The notes beneath the pieces were generated by a model. The model was given only the letters and a program-made list of their open reading frames with translations, searched no databases and was not told the DNA's origin. Both the position numbers and the translations under genes were made by a program. Of a stretch of 64,000 nucleotides of DNA, positions 51,294 to 64,000 are shown piece by piece. The DNA lies in the NCBI GenBank assembly GCA_026168455.1, contig CM047425.1, positions 93,437,580 to 93,501,579 of the forward strand, written 5' to 3'. Numbering within the stretch: position 1 is the stretch's first letter; each line of letters starts with the position of its first letter. The DNA is from Theocolax elegans. Taxonomy: Eukaryota; Arthropoda; Insecta; Hymenoptera; Cerocephalidae.

Positions 51294-51501
51294 CTACAAC
51301 GTCGAGATATCCGACCTGACTTTTCATCGGATCGGTGTTGATCTGGCACATGTACCAACCTCGATCCATCTGCTTCACTTCCTTTATGTGGAGAAACCAT
51401 GTACGGTGCTCGCTGTGGCTTACGCCGATCCGGTGGTTCTTCGTTATCACGTGACTTGCTATCGTCAGAATTGTTTGCGTGTCGACGCGCAGCCAGGCGA
51501 C
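51294..51501 (-). CDS. DIP exon: second half of Ig domain 1 (residues 1-69)
   Basis: This 208-bp exon starts after a pyrimidine-rich acceptor (CTACTTACAG) in phase 0 and ends at GTAG|GTGAGT in phase 1. It encodes 69 residues from VAWLRVDTQTILTI to YLDVV. The Trp of the C strand (W3), the DRGWYMC F-strand motif with Cys52, and the INTDPMKSQ stretch are diagnostic of DIP Ig1 domains, the domain that contacts Dpr partners. The partner cysteine of the disulphide lies in the preceding exon, which is not recognised here. An upstream in-frame ATG at 51544-51546 is in the intron and is not the real start. The last base joins TT of the next exon to make Val70. Confidence 0.96.
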
Positions 51502-54500
51502 CTGTAAGTAGAAAAAGTTGGCCGCATGATTTTTATTATATTTCAAGATAGTTCTTGCGATAAATTTAGGCTCAGTTTATCAAATTTTGTGTAATTACGA
51601 AACGTAAAAATTGATGTAAACCGTTGATACATTATTATATTATTTTCGCCAATTGAAGGAATATCGTATACGTATAACCAAATAATGCAGTGTAAAATTA
51701 TTTACTAGCTTTGATCCAATACGTAGAATGTAGTATTGTAATAAACACTCTAGAAATTCATGAGATCTCGTAGTCTTCATGATACAAATTTAATGTTGTA
51801 GAAAATTGACTAACCATACTATTATTCAAATTGGCTTTTATGTTGTAATTCACTTTGTTTTCTCCATTATTTTAGCCAATCAGTTTAACATATTTATGGA
51901 ATTGTAGTGTAATATGTATGTACAGTACAAATTAATGATTTTTAGTTACTCTACCTACATTTCCATAACAATAAACAAAAATTATATTACCCCTAAAATA
52001 ATAAATAATTAGTATACATTTACAGTTGTGAAATTCACGTTTACGCGTACGCGGTGAAATAATGAAACCGACGTAAAAATATCGTAGAATATCATAAGAG
52101 AAAACTAAATCCTACTAGCTATTTAATTAAATAGCATTATAAACAAATGCCAAGCTTTTATTAACTCAGAAAGGAAAGTTAGAATTATAATTGGTATTAT
52201 TCTATTCAGTAGCAAAATAGGTAAAACGCATCTTTGAATACAGTGCATAGTTCATATCTGTCAATGAGTTAGGGTGCAGTGCAAAGAGATTCCTCCTTTT
52301 TGAGCGGAATACAAAGACTCGTTTGTGTGTCAGTAAAACGAGGGAAATTCGCGCTGTAATCAAAGCTGTGGAGTTGGATCCCAGTTATTCAACGTATTGC
52401 AAATAGACATAAAAAGGGTAAAAGACCGTATATAACTAGAATAAAGATTGTAAAGAAAGTTTGTAACATTCGTAAGTACCGATAATACTCGGTTTAACTT
52501 AAAACTTCTCATAAATGAAGCCTTCAGTTAACTGGTAGAAACTATTTAAAATAAAAAAAAATTGGTATTTAAATATTTTCAAATAATTGCATTTTGTTAA
52601 GTACACTAGATACCGTTAATACTTGAAATAAAGAAAAATTCTTTTCACGTGTATAGCATTTCTTTATAATATGCGTTTTCTTTACCGATATTATATTTTA
52701 TAAATTAATACCATGTAAGTATATACGCATTCAATAAATAATTTAAATAATATAATAATACGAAAGAAAATAAATGTATTTTTAACAATATTTGATTAAT
52801 CAAGGCACTTTAAATATTCAGTGGCACTATAGTATCAAAGTCGTAGGATAAAACAAAGATAAATTGTTAAAACGTTTTTGAATTCTCAAACGAGATGGAA
52901 TTAAACGAAGAAACACTCTTTTGTCTTTACACGTCATTAAGAAGGTACGCGTACAAAACCGGTTTTCCCAAATTCCAATAACCGGTGGAGTCTCTCTATT
53001 CCATTCAATTCAAGAAAATCGGATACAAAAGGTAAAAGAGAATCCAGAGAAGGAAGCTTGTTCTCTGAAGCGTCGGCGTACGCAAGAGAATCTGAAACAC
53101 GGTAAATTTATTAAAGTGGCTTTCAAGCTTTCTCGCGCGATCGCGCGACACGACAAGACGGTAATAACGTTTGCATCGAAAGCGTAAGCGCGAGCGCACT
53201 ACCGCTTCAAAGACAACCGATGACGTAGAGGAGCTGGATATGATGGAGTTGCGAGTGACGAGCTGCGAGACGCGTGTACGCAACTCTACGCTTATTTCTG
53301 ATAACTCTCTGTTTATAAGTCCTTAAGAACATTTATATGTCTATACTCGAGGAACAAAGGTATAAGCTTTCTCGATATACAGTGATCTGTGACTCTTTTC
53401 AAAGCTCGAAACGACCCTTTCCTGCCTTCGTGTATTTCACATATATACATATATATATATATATAAATACAATTGGGCGAAAATGCGTGTCTATACCTAT
53501 ATACATCCATATATATCTATATATTTTGCGCAAGTAGAAATGACGTGTACATATAAAGGTTGTCTCATTCTGACGGCTTTCTAATGAGAATTAGATTAAA
53601 ATGGAGCTCGAAAGAGGAGAGCGAATGAAAGCGCTGAAGAGCAAACTTGCGTTGTCTTCACCTACCTCTGTGCGTGTATCACTGCACAGACTTTTGACAG
53701 CTTGATTTTTGGTTGGAATTTTAATGCTCATCAAAAGAATTTAATTGCTTTACGCTTCATTATTGCGAAAGCAGTAGTATTTGATGATATCTAATGTTCA
53801 TATTAATAATTAAATAATTAATCTTTGTCTCTCGATCTATGTATCCAAACAAACTGACATAAATCATTTTTTTCTAAGTATATATAGGTATATACATACA
53901 TGTATTTGAAAAACACGTAATAAATAAAATAGGAACACAATTTACGTTATAATTTAGACTAATTAATGTTACTGATACCTAATTGTATAGATCAAAATTT
54001 ATAAAATATTTATTTGCGTATTGAAATGCATATATGGAGAATATACTAATTAAACAGGTACTACTGCATATAATGATCGACTTAAGCGTACAAAGATATT
54101 TTTAATTAAGAAATGACTAACGAGCATCGATTGTACTTCGAATTATTCTGTACTGTTGTATTGATTTATTCTGTTTAATTAAACGTGTAAATCAACAAAA
54201 AACTGAATAATATCGTTTAAGTTTTGCGTACAAGCAAAACAGTTCGAATAATGTAATTGCATTGTACAGTTCGCATCGAGAGGTAATGCTGTTATCTTAC
54301 GGTCGTATAATCATTATTTATTAGTAAAAAAAAAACGAAATAAACACAGATACACAGGATTAAATAAAAGGAAAAAACGTTAGTTTGTAAAAAAATTGTA
54401 ACGTAAATAAGCATATATTTATGTAAGAGAATTTCCGAATTTTATAAAATGCAATTTATAGAGAATAACAATTAAGCTATAAATACGGTAATTTAGTTAA

Positions 54501-57500
54501 TGCAGTTTAACCTATACATAAAATAGTCTAATTATTTGAAGAGCTAAAGATAGTCGCGTGTCGATATTATTCCATCTTAATATGAGAATTGACGATCGCT
54601 CTTGCTGCGCCTTGCCGCGACGAGGTGCAAGATACATTCATAAGGAATGGCTGGTACCTCCACCCGAGTCGATTTTACAGGAGAGAAGTGCATGCAAATT
54701 GCAATTGTTCCTGCGGCTCGTAAATTTATTCGCGACCAAGTTACCGCGCGAATTAAAGTGGAAAATGGTTCTTCGTCATCTGCAGCGTTGCCTGGGCTTG
54801 CGATAGCGTGTGGCATTTCAAGAAATAAATGAAGTAATTAAAACGTCGGTGGTGCTGCTCGGCCAGAGGGAGAACCTATAGTTCGGCTTCTTGCTCTAAG
54901 GCAGGAAAGAAAGTAACGAGCCATAAATCTCTATTTTAAAATAATTTAGCGTCCGTCGTATATTTGCACTTCGATGACTTCCGGTAACTCGCTTACGAAC
55001 TTGAAATATGCCTAACTACAATACTTGCCAATTTTATCCTACGCAGTACAATTTTATTTTTTTTTCCCTTGATGGCATCTTCATAAATGTTATAACTTTC
55101 ATTTTTTTTTTCCTTTTCCAATAATTATTGTTTTATTACTCGTAAATTTATATTGTTGTGATTTATGTGCGCAACAGCCGATTCGAAATTAAAAAGGAAA
55201 TTACTTTCGAAATTACATTTGTTAACAGAAATTTCATGAAATCATATAGGAATTATAAATATATATATACCTATAGTTGTTGATATAGTAATAGAGAATC
55301 ACTAATAATAGTAATAACAATTATAATATTCGTTTTTATATTGCTTGAAGGTGAACGTTATTTTTCAAAGTAATAATTGAACATTTTCCATCAAAGTTTA
55401 TGTAATTCAAAATAAAAAATATCAACAAGCTTTCAATTACACGTAAAATTAATATTGAATTTAATGCAAAATAAATACGTAATAATTATTGATGTATGCT
55501 ACACAAAACAGTTCAAAGTTTAATTTAACGTTGATTTCTAAGTAAAACTGCTGCGACAATTTCACGTTTACATAATGCATAAAAAAGAAACGCTGTAATT
55601 TGCCGTTGGAAGTTGCTTAATGAGTAATTAATAATTAATTCCTAAACCCTTTTATAAACTAGCCCAATCTAACTCTTTTGGCAAGCCTCTCAATTCCTTT
55701 TCGCTAGACGTGTATATATATAGGTATATACGTTGGTAGTCCTTTTCGAGTCCTTCGTTTGGGACATTGCCCTCCCGGGCGACTATATTTTTAATTCTCA
55801 TCGGCTCACTTCCTCAGTAATATAGAGACATCGTGCTGTCTTGCTTCGAGGCGTGATGACATTTCTTAGAAACCTCCTCTCCGACACGACGTGTTTTCAT
55901 TTAAACTACCCCAGTGTAATAATCCTAACTACGCCAGCGAATTCTCAGACTTTCCCTAAAGGTGACTTTAATATTTCATCGTTACAAGCCTCGACGAGGC
56001 AACTAGGTTCAGTATAAGCATCCTTTCTGGATAAGTCGCGAATGTCCCGTTCCCACTACTATCCCTCTGGCTTGCGCTAATTACGCGCTAACTATTTCGT
56101 TAGCCTATTCGAATTTCTCTCCGAATGACGGAAATGCGAAGAAAATTCCTCTCCACGCCGCTCGCGACAAATTTGTTCCATTAACTACTTTGTTAAGGAA
56201 ACTGAGAGAATTCCAAGAGCTCCTTCTCAACTTCGTTCCATTTCTTACTTTCTTTATTAATTTTTTTTTTCTTACAGTACATTATTATTTTCATGGTCGT
56301 TTTTATTAATGCTTCTAGGACGTGAATATTGTAAGAAGAAATCTTTTTATTAACTATTCATTCGTTCAATTGCTGCGAATAAGTTAGAAGTGCCATTATT
56401 TATATTGGATTCTCTATGTTTAAAATGAAAATGGATATTTAGGTAACAGAAGCAGTCCAAGCTATTTTAATGCTGTCGTCAAAGTGTATACTAAGATCAA
56501 ATGCATATTAATTTTAGTCTTTTTACAATATCACGTCTTTTCAAAATAAGAAACATAAATTCTTACGTAATAATTAACTTACACTAATTTATTGACAATG
56601 CGATTTAATTTATAAGCCAGTACTCGATAAGAAAATAAATATGAAATATATTTTTCATAACATGCAGTTACTATATTCCAAACTAACATTGTCTATACAT
56701 ACAGTGTAAAGTATTTTTTTTCATTTATTTAATATATGTCGCATCCCCCGTTTTGGGTATTAACGACTTGGTGTATTTACTATTTTTTCATTTATTAAAT
56801 AAATACATATACATATTAATTGCATTGATACGTTAAATAAATTGCTTAAATAGTTTAATTTGTCTTTAAATTTGATTACATTTTTACATTGTATGCTATT
56901 GATTAAATTGTCTTTTAGGTCCTGTTTGATGTTATATAATTGAAAATATATTAACAATTACTACACGAAGGAAGTTATAATAAAGAAAATCTATAAACCA
57001 TCACGGAAAGAGAAGTCTAACCTCTGTAGTGCGAAGCGCTCGGAATAAGTTTGTATACAAACTTTAAAAGTAAGTATGTATTATTGAATAGTATCAGAGT
57101 AAGACGTTTCTACAAATATTGGTATTTGCGTGAACTTTTTCAGTAGCGTCGCTATGCGATAGTGGCAATACTCGCACTATATCCTACAGTCTCCTATACC
57201 GCTGCGGTATAAATCGCTTATACATCGGAGCATTTAAATCATGCCATTAGCGCATTCTTTAAAATGATTTGTTTACTTTAATTTAATTTTTATTTTAATA
57301 ATATTCAAAACAATTTATTTTTTTTTAATATATATACTTTAATCAACATAATGTTAAAAATTTTTGTATTTTATCTTATAAGCGATTCCCGTCAATTCCA
57401 AGTATAGGTTCTTTACAAATAAATGTAGCACTACCGATTACTTTGGACGTGTACCAATGTTACAATCGCAATATCTTTTTTATTCACTGAAGATTCAAAT

Positions 57501-58287
57501 ATATTGCGATAAAAGTAATACAATGTATATACTTCACAAAATAATATACGCATACAGTTAAAATTGGCGTACTGAGAAAGGAACAGAGGATACGTACACT
57601 GTACGAAGATAGCGTTCGTACTAATTTCTTACCGTACCTAAAATCATTTTTGTCAACTTTAATCGACTATTCAAATTAAAGTTTGAATTGATAATTGATT
57701 TCTTATACGTGTTGTAAAGACATTGATACTTTGATTTCACAATTATTACAAGTGTACAAAATATGTAATTAAATTTAATCTTCCACTCTGTAAATATTTA
57801 AATTCGTGCAATTATTATTCATAAAGCTAGATACTAATGCACGTTACGATTTTAATTATTACAAATGCAGCAAAAAATTTTACATAAAAGTAAAATTCCA
57901 TTAATTTCAATAAAATTCTATTAAAGTGTGCATTTCAGCCACTTATTTTTAATATCTTTTATAAGTATATAATAATATAAGTAATTTTTGTGTAACCTCA
58001 GAGATTTCTATTAATTTCTCTATATATTATTATACAAATGAAAGAGACTGAAAGGAGAAAGAGAAAGAGGAAAACGAGGAACGAAGAGATATAACAAGAA
58101 AGACATATAATAGAGAGAATGTTCACGACAGTAATTAGGATATATTATATATGCAATGCGTATAATGCCTGAGCACTTAGCTAACACATCCCTAATAAGA
58201 GCAGTAGAATCATCATCAAAACTTTCTTCAATCTAATTTTGTATTCAAACATAACCAAATTTTCTTCTTAGCTAATTGAAAAAAAAA

Positions 58288-58303
58288 TATATATATATAT
58301 ATA
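58288..58303. repeat. short (AT)n run
   Basis: A perfect AT dinucleotide run following an A homopolymer. Confidence 0.9.
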
Positions 58304-60736
58304 CCCCATACGAAAGCAAGTAAATGTTAAATTAAAAGGATTGAAGATTATTTAAATGTATCAGTTCCGAAAGGAGGTATTACGCTTGCGATGAAAAAAG
58401 CAAATAAAATAAGGAGTAAATGCAAAGGAGAAAGTTATCGAGCATTATTTCGAAACGACGAGCTCTACCTATCCTGGTGATTCCTTTCTACAAAAGTCCC
58501 GATCAATCACTGACATTTTGTCAATTAGGTCAGCTCTAACGCATGTCTTTAAAGGATCCGCCTATAGCCGACTGGTCACTCTGATCGCAATATAACAAAA
58601 CAGAACGACCGTACTGGTACACTCGGTTCGTGCGCGCGTTCACTCTCCACCTTTAGTTTCCCGTAGCTCACTCTCTCTCCCTCTCCGATTCTCTCTTTGC
58701 AAATTCGAGCGACTCACGGGCATTCGCGCAGTGTAATGGACACGCGTAAATTGCTTCTGGTTGATCGATGAGCGTGCCCAAGTTAATCTCGCGCATGGGA
58801 TCTCCCTTGGTCTCTGCCTCTACGCGTGATGCGAATACCTTTCGCCGAACATGCTACACGTACACGTACACGTACCTCGGATATACACTGTTCGCTTATA
58901 TACGTAGAGAGGATTCTCTGTCAAATGCCGCTCGCTGTCCATTGATTGTGCATAATCGTTATACACGCCATATCGCACCAGGTATTTGTGCGCCCACGTG
59001 TGTAAACAGTCTTGCTCTCGTGCCACTCTATCCATCAATACTGCGATTCTATATACGTTTATACACGTGTGTCTATAACCCAATCTTACCTCTGCAGATA
59101 GCCCCTCCTTCGTTCTCCTAGATCCTTTTGAACCGATCGCCACCGATTCAAGAATACCGAATTGCGAACCGCAAACCTCTCTATATCTTCGGCTGTATTA
59201 CGCGCGTATTACGTAATCTTTGGAAATCGGTATTACCTGCTTTCATGCGGTGATTATACTCTATCGGTTAAACCTTGTATTCTGTAACCAACCACTGCGT
59301 CTACCCATGTTATATTAGATTACGTCTTAGGATTACACCCGTTTACGTTAATTCGTTCAACGAATTGTGTACATCGAGAAATTGCAAAGTTGGAAAAATA
59401 TTGAAACGGGAGAATTGTACGGCAATTGATTTCAGACGGGATTTCTGATTGAACTTCTTGAGCTCGAGACGAAGCACCGGCAGCTCTGCTAACGATGACC
59501 CCGATTACTAGCCCTTGGTGCCATGGTAATCTCCCAGGCACTATTCCTATCGACAAGCGCGTAGATTCACGGAGCTCGTATGTCTTACTACTGCAACTGC
59601 ACTGTGAGTTTCCTAATCTCAAATGCCACGAGGTTGGGCTATTCAAGTTATAGCCAAACAATAGCATCACCTAAGGCAAGATAGCTAATTTGAACTGGAA
59701 TCGTGTCTATTGATTGTGACTGCAAATTAACGAGTAGAGGATAACCCCGCGCAACAAACTACGTATATACATAAAAATGAGAACAAACTTGTTAAAGTAA
59801 TGATATTTGAACAATTTCGTCCTGTGTTCCTACGAGCGAGTCGAATTTAATGTAGATTATAAAAAGCTTAAATCGAACAGAATTGATTCGTAATTGCTAT
59901 TTTACATACAAATAACGTGTTTCATCATATTCGTATTATTTTCTTGTAATTTTTTTTTTTCGTTTATAAAATATGAAAGTATATCATTTGACGAGGAGGA
60001 TGTAATTAGAATACATCATAAAATAAAAATATGAAAATGGTAAACAAATCCCTTCTTATATAAGGCTGTCCCGTATAACGTCTTAAGGTATAGTGCGAAC
60101 GAAGGCAATTTACGGTTTTAATTCGTTATAATGATTTCCCTCTATTTCAAACTTAATTGACTCAGCGCGCTCCTCCACCTTGTCCTCCTCTAATCCTGTT
60201 TGAAAAAGTTTTATGTCACCGTCGTTCAAATAAAAAGCCGGCCCTCGTGGTTTTTTTGTCCGGACGTAGAAAGAAGAAGAAGAAGAGCAGTGCTCCAGTT
60301 AAAATGAATATTTTATTGCCAGTGCGCTCAGTATGTCTCACCACCTCTACATCCCTATCGTGCAAAAAACGCTTAATTTTCGACTTCACGTAGAGAAGAG
60401 CGGGAAGAGGCGTATTCTCTCTCTCTCTTGGTCGTGGTAGTGGTCCAGCTGCACCTATACGTACGAAGAAAAAAGTCATGATACACGGCCGCATATAGGA
60501 GTCGTGTAAATTACGCGGATTTACGCTCACCGTAAATACTTGGTTATCATAGTCGGCGGAAACGTGGTGTGGTTACGTTCACACCTACAGATTCTCTCTT
60601 TCTCCCGGTGTCGAGCGGACGAGAGACAAACACACTCATAGGGATTCTCGGTGGTTTTCCATTCATTCGAGAGCTGGATATCAAATGCAATAGTTCATGT
60701 GGGGCCGCGTTTCCGCGAGCGAGTATACCTACGACC

Positions 60737-60790
60737 ACCCCACCCCACCCCGCTCCACCCTATCCCGTCCTATCCCATCCCATCCCACCG
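60737..60790. repeat. pyrimidine-rich pentanucleotide repeat (CCCCA / CCCAT type)
   Basis: Successive CACCC, TATCC and CATCC units form a degenerate 5-bp tandem array in a GC-rich pocket. It has strong strand asymmetry, with no G in long stretches of the plus strand. Confidence 0.85.
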
Positions 60791-63700
60791 ACCTCCTTGG
60801 CTCCGAAACTTTCATTTAACATCGAGCTCGTAATTAATATTCTTTTCGCATTAACCCCAACCACCGAGGTACGTGAAGTACTTGTGGCCACTTGAGCTTT
60901 AAAGGTAAGGATGAATAAAGAATGGAGGGAACTCCCGGCGTTTTGCCGATTTTGCACTGGTATACGATGGCTCGGGGCAGAAAAAGAGGGTAGAAAACTT
61001 GGCGAACAAAAAATAATATCTCGCTTCTTCTGGCTTCATAAACTCGCGGAATTGAAAAATATTATTGTTTGTGTGAGCGATCAGTTTTCAATGAGATTGC
61101 CTGTGCATGGTTAATCAAAACAGAAAATATTGGGTAATCGAAATGAATGCGTAAATGATTTATTGAAAATCCTGAGTACAATTTTACTTTATTTATTTCT
61201 TTGTAACACACACTCAACAATCGAATGTTCTGACAATTTTACCATTTTATATATATTGTACAAAGTTTAAACATTGTTTTCATTTGTCGGATGAAAATTT
61301 GTTCGTAAAAATAATTATATTACGAAAACTATATAAATTTTAAAACTAACAATTCCATAATTAATTATATAAAGGTAATATTTGTCGATGTTATAAAAAT
61401 TTATTTAAGTTTTATTGTAAAATAAAATATCGGTATAAACTCGTCGATGTAGTACGCAATAAATTGAATTTTCTTTTTTATTAAAATAATCTTTAAGCAA
61501 ATTTAAATAATATAAAAGAAATTTTTTTCTCTAAAAGCCTAACACAAAAAATTCTAAAATAGATGAGCAAAGGCTTCATTACTAAGTGAATGTTAACCTA
61601 TGTTCCTTTAGAGGAATACATAAATTAATAATGTTAATTTACAAACTGAAACGTTACATATATATTTCCATTAAAATAAGCAATTGAATTACCTGTCAGG
61701 AGAAATTAGCTTACTTTTATATATCCTTTGGATGATATTTGTCTGACATACAGAATATGAAAAGTTTAACCGATAAAAACAATAATACATCCCGACATCA
61801 GCTTTCTTATAGAAATAAAACATACAAACTAAGTAAATTATAACTTTGTTCGTTAAATTAATATTTGCTTAAATTTTAATAACAAAATATGCAAAGTTTA
61901 TCAATATTATGACTAATTTTTCGGAAAACAGAAAATAATTTCGTCTTTGTTCGTAATAATAAAACTTTAAGTTTAATATTTACTATGCTACATCGAGTAA
62001 CAGTACGATCTAACAACGGTATTTTTCTAAGGTTGTTTAACTCGATTACCAACTATTTATATACAATGTAAAAATTGTATACATTCTAATTAATGCGTGT
62101 GACACCCAAAATTAAATGACAATAAAAACTGTCAGTAGGAGAAAATTCAACGTACGAAGCGACAGTTAACGTGAATTATGATGCGCCGGCGTCAGAATAG
62201 AAAATATCATAAGTATTTTGCAGCATATATAACGCAACTGAGTGTGCGGACCCCGAAGCGAATGTGACGCGTTACTACCGCGCGATAAAATTAAAACGGC
62301 ACAATTAAAATTCAAACTGCAGCCCGCGCGTATAGCTGCAAGTCTCGCCGTCACAGTGCATCGCAACTCGGCTAGCGCAAAGTCGCAGTGTCATAGTTGA
62401 GTCGTAAAGCGCGACGCTAGGGCTGTTACTTCTTGGCGCAGTAGTAACGAACTTGTAGGATACCGTCTGCGTTAATATCGTCCTTGCGTGCGAATCCCAC
62501 GGATATATACTGAATGTTCTGTATACAATTTTGCTCGATTGCCAGTAAATTGCAGCGATAGAATTATTACCATTTTTACCTTTTTAAATGGCCCTTTCGA
62601 GTTCAACGAAATAATCGTACTTCCATTACTCCGCTAATTTAGTATTAAAGGTATTTTCGTTTCCGTACACCATTTTTTCACATTATTAATACATTATTCT
62701 TAACAATATTTATGATCTGATAAGACAATACAATGTTAAATTATAGTAATGAAAATTTCTTGTCATAATACAATATTTTAATGCTTATATCTAAACGTGA
62801 AACTTATACAGAATAATTAAGTATTATGTAAAAAATATGTTACAAAGTGGTACATAATTGATAAGTTAATCAATAATTTAAAGCAATATTAAAAAAGTTT
62901 TGAGGTAGGTTACAGCAGTAAATTGACATTTGTTTAAGCACGTGTATTATTCCAAGTTTTTATTAAGTTACCTCATTACTATTTTTTAATATGCAAGTGT
63001 AATATATTTATGTAAATTTCCTCTGGGACGAGGAATACCAGAAATAACTTTAGAAGCACGATAAGGTAGAGAAGATCTAATGTGTTCGTACTAAAGTGAG
63101 TGTGTGATAAGAACGTTAACCTGGAATTGTTTGCGTTAAAAAAATACAAGATTTTGCGTATCGCCACTTACTCGATGAAGGATCAGTAAATTCGAGGGTA
63201 AAGTACATCTCGTCAAATTACGTTAATTTGATAGAGAATATTCCGTCTGAAAACAAAACCAATTATATCGAGAGAGGCGTTAGGATTTAATCCCGTTCTC
63301 GTGCACGTAGCAATTCGTTTACGACGGGAAAGCGTCGGAAAAATAGACAGAGTAATCCCTAACAGCGCAGAGCTTGCGAGAGAGAAAGAAAAAAAAAAGA
63401 GGTAGACATCTCGGAAGCTCAGTGGAAGGGACGCGGCGGTGGTTGAGATGGGAGGGTGAGATGATAAAATCCGACATGCTCCAACGGCCTCGCCTCATCA
63501 TCGCAAACGACTAGTGCAAAGGTGTCGTTATCTCTCCGCGTCGTCTTCCGGAGCGTGCGGCTTTGCAGCCGTTATCCGTCATCTTAATGCACAGCCGGAA
63601 CCGAGCTAACTCGAGCTTATAAACGACACGATTATTCCGTCCGCCGAGCTTCCTGTGCCTTCCCTTCACCCTTACCATACCGCGTTCCCTCTATCTCCCA

Positions 63701-64000
63701 CCCCTTTCTTCAACCCGTTATATCTTCCTCGTTCTCGTTCTCGGACTTTCTCCGGCCTGGCTCGTTGACCACACCGGCTAAGGGCCACCCGCAAACCTGC
63801 GCATTTGAAATTCATACCTGAGACTGAGAATGGCCCGAGTGCCAGAGCAACCGCTTTTCGATATTTCCTCGGTTCTCGCAACTCCGCTACGACTCCTGTC
63901 CGACGACAGACCGTAACTCTTACCGCTTACGATTCCCGAATGCCGTTTTCAAATCTGGCTAAACAAACCCTCGAGGATATATATGACGTTTGTCGCATCT

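Larger units (their letters stand above)
6039..51501 (-). other. DIP/lachesin-like immunoglobulin cell-surface gene, 3' eight coding exons (partial gene)
   Basis: Eight minus-strand exons join through GT-AG introns into one 354-residue frame ending in a stop at 6039. Exons in transcript order: 51501-51294, 27942-27784, 18409-18281, 18144-18007, 14766-14617, 13259-13206, 8465-8400, 6199-6039. The product has the Ig1 C-terminal half (Cys52), Ig2 (Cys95 and Cys146), Ig3 (Cys189 and Cys245), a charged linker (about 262-318) and a hydrophobic anchor (about 327-342). Family hallmarks are WYMCQINTDPMKSQ, VVVPPDI, YLCIASNGVPPTVSKR, SEAYPKSINYW and NSLGDTDGSIKLY. Known family role: DIPs bind Dpr proteins through their Ig1 domains at neuronal surfaces to guide synaptic pairing. 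From remembered Drosophila paralogues it sits nearest the DIP-alpha/eta/theta group, but I cannot settle orthology, so no symbol is given. The 5' end is missing. Introns are 23351, 9374, 136, 3240, 1357, 4740 and 2200 bp. Confidence 0.95.
51502..64000 (-). other. non-coding sequence upstream of the Ig1 exon, probably the next intron
   Basis: The missing first half of Ig1 and the signal peptide should lie upstream on the minus strand, but no frame here carries the expected B-strand cysteine followed by a phase-0 donor. GC-rich pockets occur at about 53040-53290, 54550-54960, 55680-56240, 58590-59160, 59440-59640, 60130-60900, 62160-62500 and 63250-63960. A CCCCA-like pyrimidine repeat lies at about 60737-60790, and a CGTACA repeat at about 58858-58876. 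No gene is recognised. Confidence 0.6.

Noticed and set aside
53005..53283. Minus-strand frame considered as the missing N-terminal exon
   Set aside because: The hydrophobic end lies at the C-terminal side, no cysteine pattern of Ig1 follows, and no phase-0 donor in frame was seen.
60216..60530. Minus-strand frame considered as a signal-peptide exon for the DIP gene
   Set aside because: Its hydrophobic run is a phenylalanine string from a GAA repeat, and there is no Ig1 B strand or suitable phase-0 donor behind it.

Overview
The window is insect nuclear DNA: very AT-rich, with short introns next to very long ones, GT-AG splice sites, many dinucleotide microsatellites, and scattered CpG-rich pockets inside otherwise AT-rich non-coding sequence. 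That base pattern, together with the gene content, fits a hymenopteran (bee, ant, wasp or sawfly) best. The assignment to insect is strong; the assignment to order is an inference from composition only.

One gene dominates. Eight exons on the minus strand, spread from 51501 down to 6039, join without any frame conflict into 354 residues plus a stop codon. They encode the second half of immunoglobulin domain 1, all of Ig2 and Ig3, a charged linker and a C-terminal hydrophobic anchor. This is a Dpr-interacting protein (DIP), the lachesin-like neuronal cell-surface family that pairs with Dpr proteins to specify synaptic partners. The open frames available in this window cover the coding exons only in pieces: most are shorter than 160 bp and had to be assembled from splice signals and phase. 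The exons for the signal peptide and first half of Ig1 were not found; they must lie upstream, beyond 64000, or are unrecognised between 51502 and 64000.

Layout, left to right: 1-5281, AT-rich sequence downstream of the gene, no gene recognised; about 5282-6038, probable 3' UTR with a GA/CT tract; 6039-18409, six exons for the anchor, linker, Ig3 and the second half of Ig2; 18410-27783, a 9.4 kb intron holding a tRNA-derived SINE and a nested pair of TTAA-flanked inverted-repeat elements; 27784-27942, first half of Ig2; 27943-51293, a 23.4 kb intron with a second SINE of the same family, a 0.5-0.6 kb foldback element, many GC-rich pockets and a promoter-like block near 48.4 kb; 51294-51501, second half of Ig1; 51502-64000, more non-coding sequence, probably the next upstream intron.

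All seven introns between the eight exons are phase 1, so the two small linker exons (54 and 66 bp) can be skipped without changing the frame. No second protein-coding gene, rRNA, functional tRNA, CRISPR or bacterial-type feature was supported. A few coding-looking fragments are reported as low-confidence curiosities.
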